DNA from: Niastella vici
GTDB taxonomy: Bacteria > Bacteroidota > Bacteroidia > Chitinophagales > Chitinophagaceae
DNA length: 64,000 nucleotides
Reading direction: 5' to 3'
Assembly: GCF_002077945.1 (NCBI RefSeq)
Contig: NZ_LVYD01000058.1
Span: forward strand, 744,001 to 808,000
The position numbers and the translations under genes were made by a program. Shown in pieces: positions 1 through 8,762 of the stretch (its first letter is position 1; each line of letters starts with the position of its first letter). The notes under the pieces were generated by a model, which saw only the letters and a list, made by a program, of their open reading frames with translations, was not told the DNA's origin and made no database searches.

Positions 1-2358
1 GCCGGCAAAATTAAAAGAGATCTTGGCTGCCGCCAGGTTACAGTTTGAGGTGCCGGTGCCATTGGTTGGTCCCCATACGCCTGGCGTTATGGGGTAGGGA
101 ACCGAAATAGCACCTACCGAGCTGCCAAAGCAGTTGGCGCAAATGGCCTGGTAAATAACTCCCTGGGCATCGTACCGGCTGGTGCCGCCATCTACGTGTT
201 CGCCCTCACCGCCGCTTTGACCAAAGAAGCTGCCATACAACAGGCTGGCGGCATCTTTCTTTATAACTATAAAATAAAAATCGTGGTTATCGGTAATTGA
301 TTTTAAGGCATCAGGTGTAACAGGCATACCAGCTACGCCCGACATATTGAAGGGGTCGCGGCCGCTGGTCGAGATCCAGCCGCCCCAGCCGCTGATATAT
401 ACATTTTCGCAACGGTCAACAAGGAAGGCCACCGGCGAAATATTCGGTTTGCCAGCGCCGGTGCCAAATGTGGTGGAATACGTAAAGCCCGACAGGTCGG
501 GTTTCAGCTTGCCTATGAACTGGCAGCTTTTACCCCCATTATAAGCGGCATTTATAATGGGCCAGGTACCTTCGGTAATACCCATAATGTATGGGATACT
601 CAATTTATCGAACTTGATACCATACACTGCATCAAAATTACCGGTACCCATATACGTACTGCGAATGATAGAAGAACCATCGTTCGCGATCTGGGCCACA
701 AAACCATCTGTACCGCCCTGGCCGCCGGCCTGGTAAACGCCTGTTTTATTGCCGGGGAAATTACCACTGGTGGTGGCGCCCCCTACATAAATATCATTGG
801 TGGCAGGGTCTACGGCTATAACAAAAGCGCCATCATCGCCTGAGCCGCCCAAATAGCTGCTCCATAAAACGCCGGTACAATTAGGATCTATTTTTATTAC
901 CACGCCATCCTGGCTGCCACCCGAAGTAGATTGAAATACAGGACCGATGGCCTTGAAATCACCGGAACGTGATTGGGCTGCAACATATATATTTCCCGCA
1001 CCGTCGAGGGTAACTTCGCTGCGCGAATCGTCGCCATAAAAACGCAGGGTAGAAGTAAGGTTGATGGAACCGCCTTCCTGCAGGTCGCTGATGTTCACGC
1101 CATCGGCGCCCGAACCGCCAATACGCAGTGAACCAATGATACCGGTTCCGGCTGCATTTAATTTGGTAACGCAAATATCGGCGCCGCCGCCCGGGCCTAT
1201 AAGTGTGCCCGGATAGCGGGATGAATAAGTTCTACCCATAACAACCAGGTTACCCTGCGGGTCACAGATAAGACTATGCGGATAATCGTTTCCTTCGCCG
1301 CCCAGGTAAGTGGCATAAACGCGTTGCGAGCCATCGGGGCTGAACTTGAATATGCCCATATCGTTACCGCCATTGGCCGAACCGCCCTGGTACGAGGTTT
1401 GGTAAGCGCCGGGCGATGTAGGGAACCCGTTCCCGAATACAATACCGCCCGAAAATAACGACCCATCGGGGCCGGGCGTGGCGGTAAAACCATATTGGCC
1501 CGCCTTGCTGCCGGTGAAGGAGGAAAAGATGAGGGAAGGGTCAATAATGAGCGTATTATTTTTTGAGTAGTTGCCTACTTTAAAGCGTACCGTGTTTTTA
1601 TCGGCCAGCTCATAGGAGCAGGGTGTTTCCTGTTTGCCTTTCAGCTGATCGAACTGATAGGAGTAGGGGTACAGTTCCCGTACATCGCCTACCGAGGTTT
1701 TTACAATGAGCTCATTGTTCTTTATGACCAGTTTATCGGCCCCTTCGTAGCGCATAAGGATGCTGTTCACATTGCCGCCGGGGTTCACAATGAAGTCGTA
1801 TTTCAGCTGGCCGTTCTCTGAATAATAACGGATATCAATATTGGGATAAACGTTCTTGTACAGCACTGCCTGAAAGATCTTTACGTTGCTGGCCCATTTT
1901 GATGGATCGTTGCCGATAAAATAGTTGCTGTAGGTTGACAGGGGTTTATCGGGTACTATTTCGGGACTGGCCGATGCGCCGGGGAACTGAACCTGGTAAG
2001 CATGTGACCGAATGATGAAGCTGGAATTGCCATCGCCATCGTTGCCCGGTTTTTGGGGTTGAAAATCGCCTTTGTGTTTACCGGTTCGCGCGTTGGACTG
2101 GGTAGAACCGGTATTGCCATCAACGGCGCCGTGTTGGCGTTGAAAGTAACGCAACAGATCATCAGTATTATGCTGCACAACAGTGAAGCCGTTTGGATGC
2201 AGGTAGAATTCGCCTGCCGGCAGTTCACCTTTGAATTTTATTTTGCTTTCCCACTGACCTTTATTTTCAGTAAACTCAAATGTAGAAGGCCCCCCTTGAG
2301 CAAGTGATTCAAGGGTTAAAGTGGTAAGAAGAAGTATGATCAAACTAATTCTGCCCAA
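1..2358 (-). CDS. Large exported surface protein with DUF7948-like and SBBP-type repeats (3' part cut off by window edge)
   Basis: The minus-strand frame is open from a TTG at 2358 to base 1, exactly 786 codons, and continues beyond the window. An in-frame TGA lies two codons before the TTG and no ATG gives a signal peptide, so TTG is the likely start. The product begins MGRISLIILLLTTL and reaches a signal-peptide end near ESLAQ. Next come FEFTENKGQW and NYFIGNDPSKWASNV, which resemble the DUF7948 domain of Bacteroidetes surface proteins. From about residue 270 there are many repeats of the type TYLGGEGNDYPHSLI / SYLGGSGDDGAFVIAVD / IYVGGATTSGNFP, the SBBP (seven-bladed propeller) pattern. 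Such proteins usually end in PKD and gliding-motility or type IX secretion C-terminal domains, which would lie outside this window. Role unknown; probably cell-surface or secreted. Confidence 0.85.
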   Translation of the reverse strand, partial: MGRISLIILLLTTLTLESLAQGGPSTFEFTENKGQWESKIKFKGELPAGEFYLHPNGFTVVQHNTDDLLRYFQRQHGAVDGNTGSTQSNARTGKHKGDFQPQKPGNDGDGNSSFIIRSHAYQVQFPGASASPEIVPDKPLSTYSNYFIGNDPSKWASNVKIFQAVLYKNVYPNIDIRYYSENGQLKYDFIVNPGGNVNSILMRYEGADKLVIKNNELIVKTSVGDVRELYPYSYQFDQLKGKQETPCSYELADKNTVRFKVGNYSKNNTLIIDPSLIFSSFTGSKAGQYGFTATPGPDGSLFSGGIVFGNGFPTSPGAYQTSYQGGSANGGNDMGIFKFSPDGSQRVYATYLGGEGNDYPHSLICDPQGNLVVMGRTYSSRYPGTLIGPGGGADICVTKLNAAGTGIIGSLRIGGSGADGVNISDLQEGGSINLTSTLRFYGDDSRSEVTLDGAGNIYVAAQSRSGDFKAIGPVFQSTSGGSQDGVVIKIDPNCTGVLWSSYLGGSGDDGAFVIAVDPATNDIYVGGATTSGNFPGNKTGVYQAGGQGGTDGFVAQIANDGSSIIRSTYMGTGNFDAVYGIKFDKLSIPYIMGITEGTWPIINAAYNGGKSCQFIGKLKPDLSGFTYSTTFGTGAGKPNISPVAFLVDRCENVYISGWGGWISTSGRDPFNMSGVAGMPVTPDALKSITDNHDFYFIVIKKDAASLLYGSFFGQSGGEGEHVDGGTSRYDAQGVIYQAICANCFGSSVGAISVPYPITPGVWGPTNGTGTSNCNLAAAKISFNFAG

Positions 2359-2415
2359 TGCCTGTCAGTTTTCAGTTATTAAAATAAACGTTTATTCTAT
2401 TCACTTCTTACCTGC

Positions 2416-2431
2416 CTGCTTAATATTAAGC
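2416..2431. promoter_or_regulatory. 16-bp perfect palindrome upstream of the surface-protein gene
   Basis: TGCTTAATATTAAGCA is a perfect palindrome 58-73 bases upstream of the TTG start at 2358. A further half site, ATATTAAGC, follows at 2433-2441. A repressor or activator site is a reasonable guess; no cognate regulator is adjacent. Confidence 0.4.
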
Positions 2432-2534
2432 ACATATTAAGCTCTTGCAGCGTATGATGAAATAGTAGAAGAAGGAATTAATTTAAAAGTACGATGCTAC
2501 GCTTTCAACAGACCTTGATTCTTGTAAGCAGTTC

Positions 2535-2575
2535 GCATTTACAACTTACACCGATGCGTAAAATTGTAAAAATGC
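2535..2575. other. Imperfect stem-loop downstream of recG
   Basis: GCATTTACAA...TTAC pairs imperfectly with GTAA...TTGTAAAAATGC across this interval, 36-76 bases past the recG stop. It may slow or end minus-strand transcription, but it has no clean T-run. Confidence 0.3.
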
Positions 2576-2610
2576 ATAAGAAGCAGTGTTGGTTTATGAT
2601 GCTCACATAC

Positions 2611-4746
2611 CTACGAAATTTTGCTCCAGGCGGTTTTTCCTGTGAGCGATTGCAGGTAATTTTTAAGCTGCAAATTTGTTGCCGAAGCCAGATCAGGATC
2701 GGCTTCAAGCAGGCGTTCCGACATTTCGCGGGCAATCTCGAGCCACTTTTTATCCTGAACGATGCTGGCCAGTTTAAAATTCAATGCGCCGCTTTGCCGG
2801 GTGCCCTCAATATCACCGGGACCACGCAGTTCAAGATCTTTCTCTGCTATTTTGAATCCATCGTTCGTAGCACACATGATCTTTAACCGTTCCCGGGCAT
2901 CATTGTTCAGTTTTGAACCGGATAATAATATGCAAAAGCTTTTTTCGGCTCCACGCCCCACACGGCCCCGTAACTGGTGTAATTGGGAAAGACCGAATTT
3001 CTCGGCATTCTCTATTACCATTACGCTTGCATTGGGCACATCCACACCTACTTCAATCACCGTAGTACCAACCATGATCTGAGTGTCGGCGGTCTTAAAA
3101 CGTTGCATATTGGTAGTACGCACTTCGTTTGTTTGCCGGCCATGCACCATACTGATCCAATAGTTGGGTTCCGGAAAATATGCCTGCACATTTTCATAAC
3201 CCTTCATCAGGTTTTCATAATCCAGTTTCTCTGATTCTTCAATGAGCGGAAAAATAATATATGCCTGTCGTCCCTTCGTAATTTCTGCCTTGATAAAACT
3301 CATTACCTGGCTGCGAACAGTCTCATAACGATGTACGGTTAAAATAGGTTTTCGGTTGGGTGGCAGCTCATCAATTATACTGGTATCAAGATCGCCGTAG
3401 GCCGTCATGGCCAGGGTGCGCGGAATAGGCGTGGCGGTCATCACCAGCACATGTGGCGGAACGGCCGCTTTATTCCATAACCTGGCGCGTTGCGCTACGC
3501 CAAAACGGTGCTGTTCATCAACAATGGCCAGCCCCAGGTTCTTGAATTGCACTGTATCTTCCAGCAAAGCGTGGGTGCCGATCAAAAAATGAATGGAACC
3601 TTCCTCCAGTTCCTTCAATATTTCTTTTCGTTCACGGGTTTTCGTTGATCCCGTCAGCATTCGCACTTTTAGCGGCAGTTCTTTTAACAGGCCGCTGATA
3701 TTGTTGAAATGTTGCTGGGTCAGTATTTCGGTAGGCGCCATAAGGCAACCCTGGTAGCCGTTATCGATGGCCAGCAGGGCCACCAACAGGGCCACAATGG
3801 TTTTACCACTTCCTACATCACCTTGCAGCAGGCGGTTCATTTGTTTGCCGCTGCCTGTATCGCGTCTAATTTCTTTTATTACCCTTTTTTGTGCGCCGGT
3901 TAATTCAAATGGCAGATACTTCTCATAAAAGCTATTGAATATCTCACCCACCTGGCCAAACACTACGCCTCTTGAATAGCGGTGCCGCTGCTGTCGCAAC
4001 AGGCCCATACGTATCTGTGCAATGAAAAACTCTTCAAATTTCAACCGGTCTATTGCCTTTTGCCAGGTTTCAGGGTCGGGCGGAAAATGCATGTTTACAA
4101 AAGCCTTGAAACGCGGCATCAGTTGCAGGGGTTGCAATATGGATTCAGGTAGTATTTCAGGAATATTATTTTCCTGTAACAATTTAATCAAAGTTTCTGT
4201 AAAATGCCCGATTTGTCTGCCTCCCATTCCCCGGGATTTTAATTTTTCTGTGCTGGAGTATACAGGCTCCAGGGAGCTTTTGCCTTCCATTTTTTCACGG
4301 CTGAAATTCTCCAATTCGGGGTGGGTGATCTGGGGCTGTCCCTGAAAAAAACTCACTTTACCGTAAACCAGGTAGGTTTGCCCAACAATGAGCATTTTTT
4401 GTATCCAGTTAATGCCCTGGAACCACACCAGTTCAAGCGTGCCGGTTGAATCCCTTATTTCGGCCACCAGGCGTTTACTTCTTTTTTCGCCCATGATGCC
4501 GGTGCTGGTAATTACGCCGGCTATTTGTATGAAATCGGTTTGGGGGGTGATCTCCCGCACCAGGTTCACTTTGGTTTTATCGATATGACGGTAGGGAACC
4601 AGTTCGAGCAGGTCTTTAAATGTGTAGATGTTCAGCTCTTTTTTGAGCAGGTCGGCCCGTTGCGGCCCCACACCCTTCAGGTACTCAATGGGATTGGCTA
4701 ATATGTCGACAGTTCCTTTTATGGGGCAAAAATAAAGCAAAGGCAA
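2611..4746 (-). CDS. recG: ATP-dependent DNA helicase RecG
   Basis: RecG drives regression of stalled forks and branch migration of Holliday junctions. Visible are the N-terminal wedge region (PIEYLKGVGPQRADLL, an OB-fold stretch), Walker A GDVGSGKT, Walker B DEQH, motif III TATPIPRT, and C-terminal motif VI QLRGRVGRG. The 711 codons counted from the ATG at 4746 are near the family norm. The start is doubtful: a Bacteroidetes -7 box (TATTTTTG on the coding strand) lies inside the first codons, so transcription should begin after this ATG. The in-frame ATA at 4722 (IKGTVDILANP...) sits four bases after the box, where two other genes in this window have their ATG. Translation may therefore begin at a non-AUG codon. 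Identity is certain; the start is not. Confidence 0.97.
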   Translation of the reverse strand: MPLLYFCPIKGTVDILANPIEYLKGVGPQRADLLKKELNIYTFKDLLELVPYRHIDKTKVNLVREITPQTDFIQIAGVITSTGIMGEKRSKRLVAEIRDSTGTLELVWFQGINWIQKMLIVGQTYLVYGKVSFFQGQPQITHPELENFSREKMEGKSSLEPVYSSTEKLKSRGMGGRQIGHFTETLIKLLQENNIPEILPESILQPLQLMPRFKAFVNMHFPPDPETWQKAIDRLKFEEFFIAQIRMGLLRQQRHRYSRGVVFGQVGEIFNSFYEKYLPFELTGAQKRVIKEIRRDTGSGKQMNRLLQGDVGSGKTIVALLVALLAIDNGYQGCLMAPTEILTQQHFNNISGLLKELPLKVRMLTGSTKTRERKEILKELEEGSIHFLIGTHALLEDTVQFKNLGLAIVDEQHRFGVAQRARLWNKAAVPPHVLVMTATPIPRTLAMTAYGDLDTSIIDELPPNRKPILTVHRYETVRSQVMSFIKAEITKGRQAYIIFPLIEESEKLDYENLMKGYENVQAYFPEPNYWISMVHGRQTNEVRTTNMQRFKTADTQIMVGTTVIEVGVDVPNASVMVIENAEKFGLSQLHQLRGRVGRGAEKSFCILLSGSKLNNDARERLKIMCATNDGFKIAEKDLELRGPGDIEGTRQSGALNFKLASIVQDKKWLEIAREMSERLLEADPDLASATNLQLKNYLQSLTGKTAWSKIS

Positions 4747-4757
4747 CGAGGCAACAA
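4727..4757 (-). promoter_or_regulatory. recG promoter (TTG-N20-TATTTTTG)
   Basis: Read on the minus strand, TTG at 4757-4755, 20 bases, then TATTTTTG at 4734-4727 fit the Bacteroidetes sigma-ABfr pattern TTG/TTTG-N19-21-TAnnTTTG. The start point would fall near 4722. Confidence 0.6.
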
Positions 4758-5086
4758 GGCTAAAGGCAACGAATACCAGAATGCAGTTGCTGCCTTTCGG
4801 TTGTAAACGCGATTACAGATAAATTACTGCACTACCCCGGCTTCGTTCCAGGGCCGTATTGGGGGCGTACCTGCACTACCCATTTCCTAAGGAAAGGGGT
4901 AGTAAATGGGTTAGTGTTTTCCTGGGGAAGGGGTAGTCAAAGAACGAAGAAGGTACGAACTGTCTTACTCCCTCATATTCAATGTTTTTATATAATGTTA
5001 CTGCACTGTTAAGGAATGCGGATTGCAAACCTTCAGGCATTGCCTTTGTTTCAATTTTATATCCGGAATGTTAAAACCAGTCAGTT
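4747..5086. other. 340-bp gap between divergent recG and lipoprotein gene
   Basis: No gene seen. It holds four AGGCAAC copies next to recG, a hairpin at 4876-4902, and the direct repeat GGAAAGGGGTAGT / GGGGAAGGGGTAGT around 4891-4937. The plus-strand promoter for the gene at 5087 must lie in the right half, but no convincing TAnnTTTG is visible. Confidence 0.5.
4876..4902. repeat. Hairpin CTACCC..GGGTAG
   Basis: CTACCC-A-TTTCC, loop TAA, GGAAA-G-GGGTAG makes an 11-bp stem with one A/G mismatch. No T-run follows, so it is not an ordinary terminator. Part of its right arm is repeated directly downstream. Confidence 0.45.
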
Positions 5087-5728
5087 ATGAAGAAAATAAT
5101 AGTTACAGTGCTAATGGCCTCTGGCCTCCTTGCCCTCGCCAGTTGCAAAAAAGACCCGGTAAAGAACCTCCAGGGTGATGAAGGGCAAATATATATCACC
5201 AAACACGCCGATTCGGTGAATTTCGGTTCCTTTCACACCTTCAGTATCGCCGACTCGGTAGCCGTTATCAGCAACAACCAGTTGCAGGGTAAAGTGCTCA
5301 CCGATGTAGATGCAGCCTATATTAATGCAGTGAAAACCCGGCTTGTACAGCGCGGCTATACGCAGGTATCCCGCGATCAGAATCCCGACCTAGGCATTAC
5401 CATAAGCCGTATTTACAATACCTCAACGGGTGTGTTTGATTATGGCTCGTATTGGGATCCCTATTATGGCTCCTATTGGGACCCCTACTATTGGGGGTAT
5501 GGCGGTTACGGGTATTATTTCCCCTCGTATTATTTGGGCACCTACTCCATTACCGAAGGGGCCATGTCGATCGATATTTTTAACCTGAGAGATGCCAAAC
5601 AAACCAACAAAATAAGCGGCATCTGGAGTGGGCTTGTGAGGGGTTCGGGCGTCTTTAGCGTTTCAACCGCTAACAACGGCGTGCAGGCCCTCTTTGACCA
5701 GAGCCCTTATTTTAAAGTGTCGCAATGA
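5087..5728 (+). CDS. DUF4136-type lipoprotein
   Basis: The 213-residue product starts with a lipoprotein signal peptide: MKKIIV, a hydrophobic stretch, and lipobox LASC with Cys20. It should be lipidated and held in the outer or inner membrane. The central part (ADSVNFGSFHTFSIAD; DAAYINAVKTRLVQRGYTQV; NPDLGITISRIYNT) fits the DUF4136 fold, in which a small secreted domain often carries Gly/Tyr-rich loops. Here that loop has two WDPYYGS-like repeats and GYGGYGYYFPSYY at about residues 120-150. It is followed 30 bases later by an outer-membrane barrel gene on the same strand, so the two probably form an operon and may act together at the envelope. Function not known. Confidence 0.82.
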   Translation: MKKIIVTVLMASGLLALASCKKDPVKNLQGDEGQIYITKHADSVNFGSFHTFSIADSVAVISNNQLQGKVLTDVDAAYINAVKTRLVQRGYTQVSRDQNPDLGITISRIYNTSTGVFDYGSYWDPYYGSYWDPYYWGYGGYGYYFPSYYLGTYSITEGAMSIDIFNLRDAKQTNKISGIWSGLVRGSGVFSVSTANNGVQALFDQSPYFKVSQ

Positions 5729-5758
5729 ATTCATCATGAACAATTAAAAGTGTAAGAT

Positions 5759-6394
5759 ATGAAAACGCAGTTGAGGACGGCTTTGCTATTGATAACCAGT
5801 GTATTGTTTGTAACGTATATGCCCTTTGCCACCAAAGCCCAGGAACGTGAATTACAACTCGATCTCAATTATTCCATTGGCATACCCTCGGGTTCTTTTA
5901 AAACTGATGCGGTTGATAAAACCTCCTTCCGCGGGTGGACGGCCAACCTGTTGTACAATATAACCGATAAAATATCTGTAGGGGTAGGGACCGGTTTCCA
6001 GGATTTCTATCAAAAATATCCCCGCGCCGTATATAAGCTGGCAGAGGGGGGCGAGGTATCGGCCGTATTAACCAATTCCATTCAAACCATACCCCTGCTG
6101 GCCGAATTTCAGTACCGCTTTATGCCGCACAATATGGTGCAACCCTATGTGGGTGTAGGCGTTGGTGGCAATATGATCGTGTTTGACCAATACCTGGGTG
6201 AGTTTGAAAATTCAAGATCTTCTTTCAAGTTTGCCGCCCGGCCCCAAGCAGGCGTGCTTATTTCGTTCAGGAAGGACGGTCCGGCCGGCATACATGTATT
6301 TGGCGCGTATAATTACATGCCGTATAAAGAAGAAGGCATCAATAACCTCAATAATTGGGGCGCTGGTGTTGGGGTGAAGTTCCCGTTGCATTAA
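5759..6394 (+). CDS. Outer-membrane beta-barrel protein
   Basis: 211 residues with a signal peptide ending near FATKAQ (about residue 27). After it come alternating polar/hydrophobic strands typical of small OmpW/OmpA-type barrels: LQLDLNYSIGIPSGSF, GWTANLLYNITDKISVGVGTG, QPYVGVGVGGNMIVF, PQAGVLISFR, and a last strand NNWGAGVGVKFPLH ending in an aromatic-His pair as barrels often do. Likely an eight-stranded porin-family protein. It follows the DUF4136 lipoprotein gene closely and is probably co-transcribed. Substrate unknown. Confidence 0.8.
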   Translation: MKTQLRTALLLITSVLFVTYMPFATKAQERELQLDLNYSIGIPSGSFKTDAVDKTSFRGWTANLLYNITDKISVGVGTGFQDFYQKYPRAVYKLAEGGEVSAVLTNSIQTIPLLAEFQYRFMPHNMVQPYVGVGVGGNMIVFDQYLGEFENSRSSFKFAARPQAGVLISFRKDGPAGIHVFGAYNYMPYKEEGINNLNNWGAGVGVKFPLH

Positions 6395-6403
6395 GCAGGC
6401 CAC

Positions 6404-6531
6404 ACCCCCGCCCCTATAGGGGAGGAAGAAAAGAATTACAGGGGTCAGGGTACAGGTTGTTCAACTTGTACCCTTTTATGTTTTATGTATCTGCGTTGTA
6501 TTCAGCGCCCCCTTTAGGGGGCTGGGGGGTA
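6404..6531. repeat. GC-rich inverted repeats between convergent genes
   Basis: Two elements lie between the barrel gene and yqgE: the perfect palindrome CCCCTATAGGGG at 6411-6422 and the hairpin GCCCCC-TTTA-GGGGGC at 6507-6522, followed by a G-rich tract. They may end transcription from both sides. They also look like dispersed intergenic repeats; a related G/C-rich block lies after ftsA at 26356-26392. Confidence 0.5.
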
Positions 6532-7083
6532 TTAATTCAATTGCGGATCAACGGGGAAATTGGCCATCATTTCATAATCGCCACCAAGGTGCCGCAGCGA
6601 TTCTTTCCATATTTCATCGGCCTTGCGGTGAAATACCAGCTTGCGGGTGGCCTGCGCGGTAAGCCATGATTTTTCTTTCAATTCATCATTGAGCTGGCCG
6701 CTGCCCCAGCCGGAGTAACCTATAAAAAAACGGATCTTTGTAGTGTCAATAGAACCAGCCTTGATGAGGGTAATGGCCGTTTCAAAATCGCCGCCCCAGT
6801 AAATACCATCCAGCACTTCATAGCTGCCTGGTATAAGATCGGGGTATTGATGCAGGAAATGAATGGTATCCATTTGAACCGGTCCGCCATAAAATACGGG
6901 TAATTTGAGCTCATCCAGATCGTTCATCAGCTCGTTCAGGGTGTGTCCGAATACCCGGTTTATTACAAAACCAAAGCTGCCTTCTTCCTGATGGTCGCAG
7001 AGAAAAACAACTGTTCGGCTAAAATTCGGGTCCTTCAAGAACGGTTCTGCAATGAGTAATATGCCTGGTCCTGGATTTACCAT
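6532..7083 (-). CDS. YqgE/AlgH family protein (UPF0301)
   Basis: 183 residues covering the whole YqgE/AlgH domain. Recognisable are GILLIAEPFLKDPNFSRTVVFLCDHQEEGSFGFV.. near the N-terminus, FYGGPVQMDTIHFLH in the middle, and IRFFIGYSGWGSGQLNDEL followed by a conserved tryptophan (SW) near residue 140. Cytoplasmic. The family is widespread in Gram-negative bacteria and has been linked genetically to alginate regulation in Pseudomonas, but no biochemical activity is assigned. It stands alone on the minus strand. Its leader has a near-match -7 box (TAATTTAG) about ten bases before the ATG. Confidence 0.92.
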   Translation of the reverse strand: MVNPGPGILLIAEPFLKDPNFSRTVVFLCDHQEEGSFGFVINRVFGHTLNELMNDLDELKLPVFYGGPVQMDTIHFLHQYPDLIPGSYEVLDGIYWGGDFETAITLIKAGSIDTTKIRFFIGYSGWGSGQLNDELKEKSWLTAQATRKLVFHRKADEIWKESLRHLGGDYEMMANFPVDPQLN

Positions 7084-7155
7084 ATTTCTAAATTAGCACA
7101 TAAAACGGGTAACCAAAATGATTGTTCAAAAAAATTAGCGTTTCAATAAAACTTT

Positions 7156-7226
7156 TCTAAGTTAGCATCCCGCTTTGGCGGGATTGGTAAATCTAAGTTA
7201 AACCATAGGATACGAAATTCGTGTCC
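7156..7226. promoter_or_regulatory. Inverted and direct repeats upstream of the sensor kinase
   Basis: The region holds the direct repeat TCTAAGTTA at 7156-7164 and 7192-7200, the hairpin ATCCCGC-TTTG-GCGGGAT at 7167-7184 between them, and the inverted repeat GGATACGA-AAT-TCGTGTCC at 7208-7226 (one G-T pair). The arrangement looks like regulatory DNA between yqgE and the kinase. Confidence 0.4.
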
Positions 7227-7249
7227 TCGGGAACACTAAATTCGTTTAT

Positions 7250-7257
7250 TAAATTTG
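7250..7257 (+). promoter_or_regulatory. -7 box TAAATTTG of the sensor kinase gene
   Basis: TAAATTTG matches the Bacteroidetes TAnnTTTG box and lies 80 bases upstream of the kinase ATG. A good -33 TTG is not evident. The leader contains a 30-codon open frame from the ATG at 7277 that overlaps the kinase start; it may be chance. Confidence 0.45.
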
Positions 7258-7337
7258 CCGGTTAAAATTATCTGCTATGAGAGGAGTGCTTCCCGTTTCA
7301 GGGAAGGAGAAAAGTTGTAAAAGAGAACCGGTAGATA

Positions 7338-8762
7338 ATGACAACAGCGGCGATATTAAAACCATATAATTTGCAGTTAAGGAAGATTTTTCCTGTTATA
7401 ATCGTGTTGATCAGCTTATCGCTGATAGGTACCATATACGTACAGTACAGCTGGTTGCGTACCATGCTCGTCGACAAGCACGAAGAATTCAAGTACAAGC
7501 TCATTCGTGGCATCAATGAAGTAGGCACTACGTTAATGGAGCAGAAGGGGTCTTTGCCTTCGCTGAAAAGTTATCGTACCCGTCCCGACTTTAGCTGGCC
7601 ATCAGAGCAGTTCAAATCAGAATTGATGCGGCCGCCAACCATTGCCCAGAAATTCACTGAGCAGGAAGTGGCCGATAAATTACACAAAGCGTTTGCCACA
7701 CAGGGGTTAAAGGATGTGAAGTTTGAATTTGCTATCACTTCTAATGTAAATCTGCTTTCATACGAAATAAAATCACGCGCCTTTTTAAACCAGGTAGAAG
7801 ATACTGCCAGTGACAGAAACCTGGTATTGTATTATTTGTTTCAACCACCCAGCGGCAGCGACCTCGAGAACCTGGTGCCCGAAGAGATCATGACGGTGAT
7901 AGTGCCCAACGTAAAAAAAGTGGTGCTGAGCGATATGCGCTGGATGATCGTGGGGGCTGTATTCTTCACCCTTATGATCATTACTGCTTTTTATATAACC
8001 GTAAATGCCTTGTTGCGGCAGAAAAAGCTGAGCGAAATAAAGAACGACTTCATTAATAATATGACGCATGAGTTTAAAACGCCACTGGCCACTATTTCGC
8101 TGGCGGTAGATGCCCTGCGTAATGAGAAAGTGGCCCAGGACCGCGAGAAAATGAACTACTTCAGCGGTATTATTAAAGAAGAGAACAAACGCATGAACAA
8201 ACATGTGGAAACCATATTGCAGGCAGCTGTAATGGACCGCCAGGAAATTACGCTGAACCGGGTTCCGCTTCATGTGCACAATCTCATTCATGAGATCATG
8301 GACAACTACAAATTGCAGCTGGAAGAAAAAGGCGCCCGCGCCGAACTGAGCCTCGATGCCCGGTACGATTTTGTAGATGCCGACCCTGTTCACTTCCGCA
8401 ACCTGATCTCGAACCTGGTTGATAATGCCGTGAAATATTCGAAAGAGAACCTCTTATTAAAGATCTCAACCTATAATACCAATAAATTCATAGGTATACG
8501 CATAGAGGATAATGGTATTGGTATGAGCAAGGAAACGGTGCGCCGTATCTTCGAAAAATTCTTTCGCGCCCATACGGGTAATATCCATAATGTAAAGGGG
8601 TTTGGCCTTGGCTTAAGCTATGTAAAGACCGTGGTTGATGCCCATGATGGCAAGATCAGGGTCGACAGCGTGCTGGGCAAAGGATCGGCCTTTACCCTCG
8701 AAATTCCGCTGAACAAGGAAAAAGTTACTGCCGCAACAGTAAACAGCCATCACCATAACTAA
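7338..8762 (+). CDS. Membrane sensor histidine kinase (orphan)
   Basis: 474 residues. A first membrane segment at about residues 15-35 and a second at about 202-225 (MIVGAVFFTLMIITAFYI) enclose a periplasmic sensor domain of some 165 residues with no recognised fold. The cytoplasmic kinase core is complete: H-box MTHEFKTPLATI with phospho-accepting His244, N-box NLISNLVDNAVKYS, G1 DNGIGM, F-box KFFRAHTGN and G2 GFGLGLSYV. It resembles the RprX-like kinases of Bacteroidetes, which are normally followed by their response regulator. Here none follows: the next gene is queA on the opposite strand, and the two coding regions overlap tail to tail by 38 bp. The partner regulator must be elsewhere. 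Signal unknown. Confidence 0.93.
   Translation: MTTAAILKPYNLQLRKIFPVIIVLISLSLIGTIYVQYSWLRTMLVDKHEEFKYKLIRGINEVGTTLMEQKGSLPSLKSYRTRPDFSWPSEQFKSELMRPPTIAQKFTEQEVADKLHKAFATQGLKDVKFEFAITSNVNLLSYEIKSRAFLNQVEDTASDRNLVLYYLFQPPSGSDLENLVPEEIMTVIVPNVKKVVLSDMRWMIVGAVFFTLMIITAFYITVNALLRQKKLSEIKNDFINNMTHEFKTPLATISLAVDALRNEKVAQDREKMNYFSGIIKEENKRMNKHVETILQAAVMDRQEITLNRVPLHVHNLIHEIMDNYKLQLEEKGARAELSLDARYDFVDADPVHFRNLISNLVDNAVKYSKENLLLKISTYNTNKFIGIRIEDNGIGMSKETVRRIFEKFFRAHTGNIHNVKGFGLGLSYVKTVVDAHDGKIRVDSVLGKGSAFTLEIPLNKEKVTAATVNSHHHN

Noticed and set aside
959-2307. Several 60-115-codon frames on both strands at the left end
   Set aside because: They lie inside the single large minus-strand frame that starts with TTG at 2358 and gives a coherent signal peptide and propeller repeats.
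2505-2735. 76-codon minus-strand frame beyond the recG end
   Set aside because: It overlaps the recG 3' end in another frame and has a mixed Cys/Arg/Gln composition unlike its neighbours.
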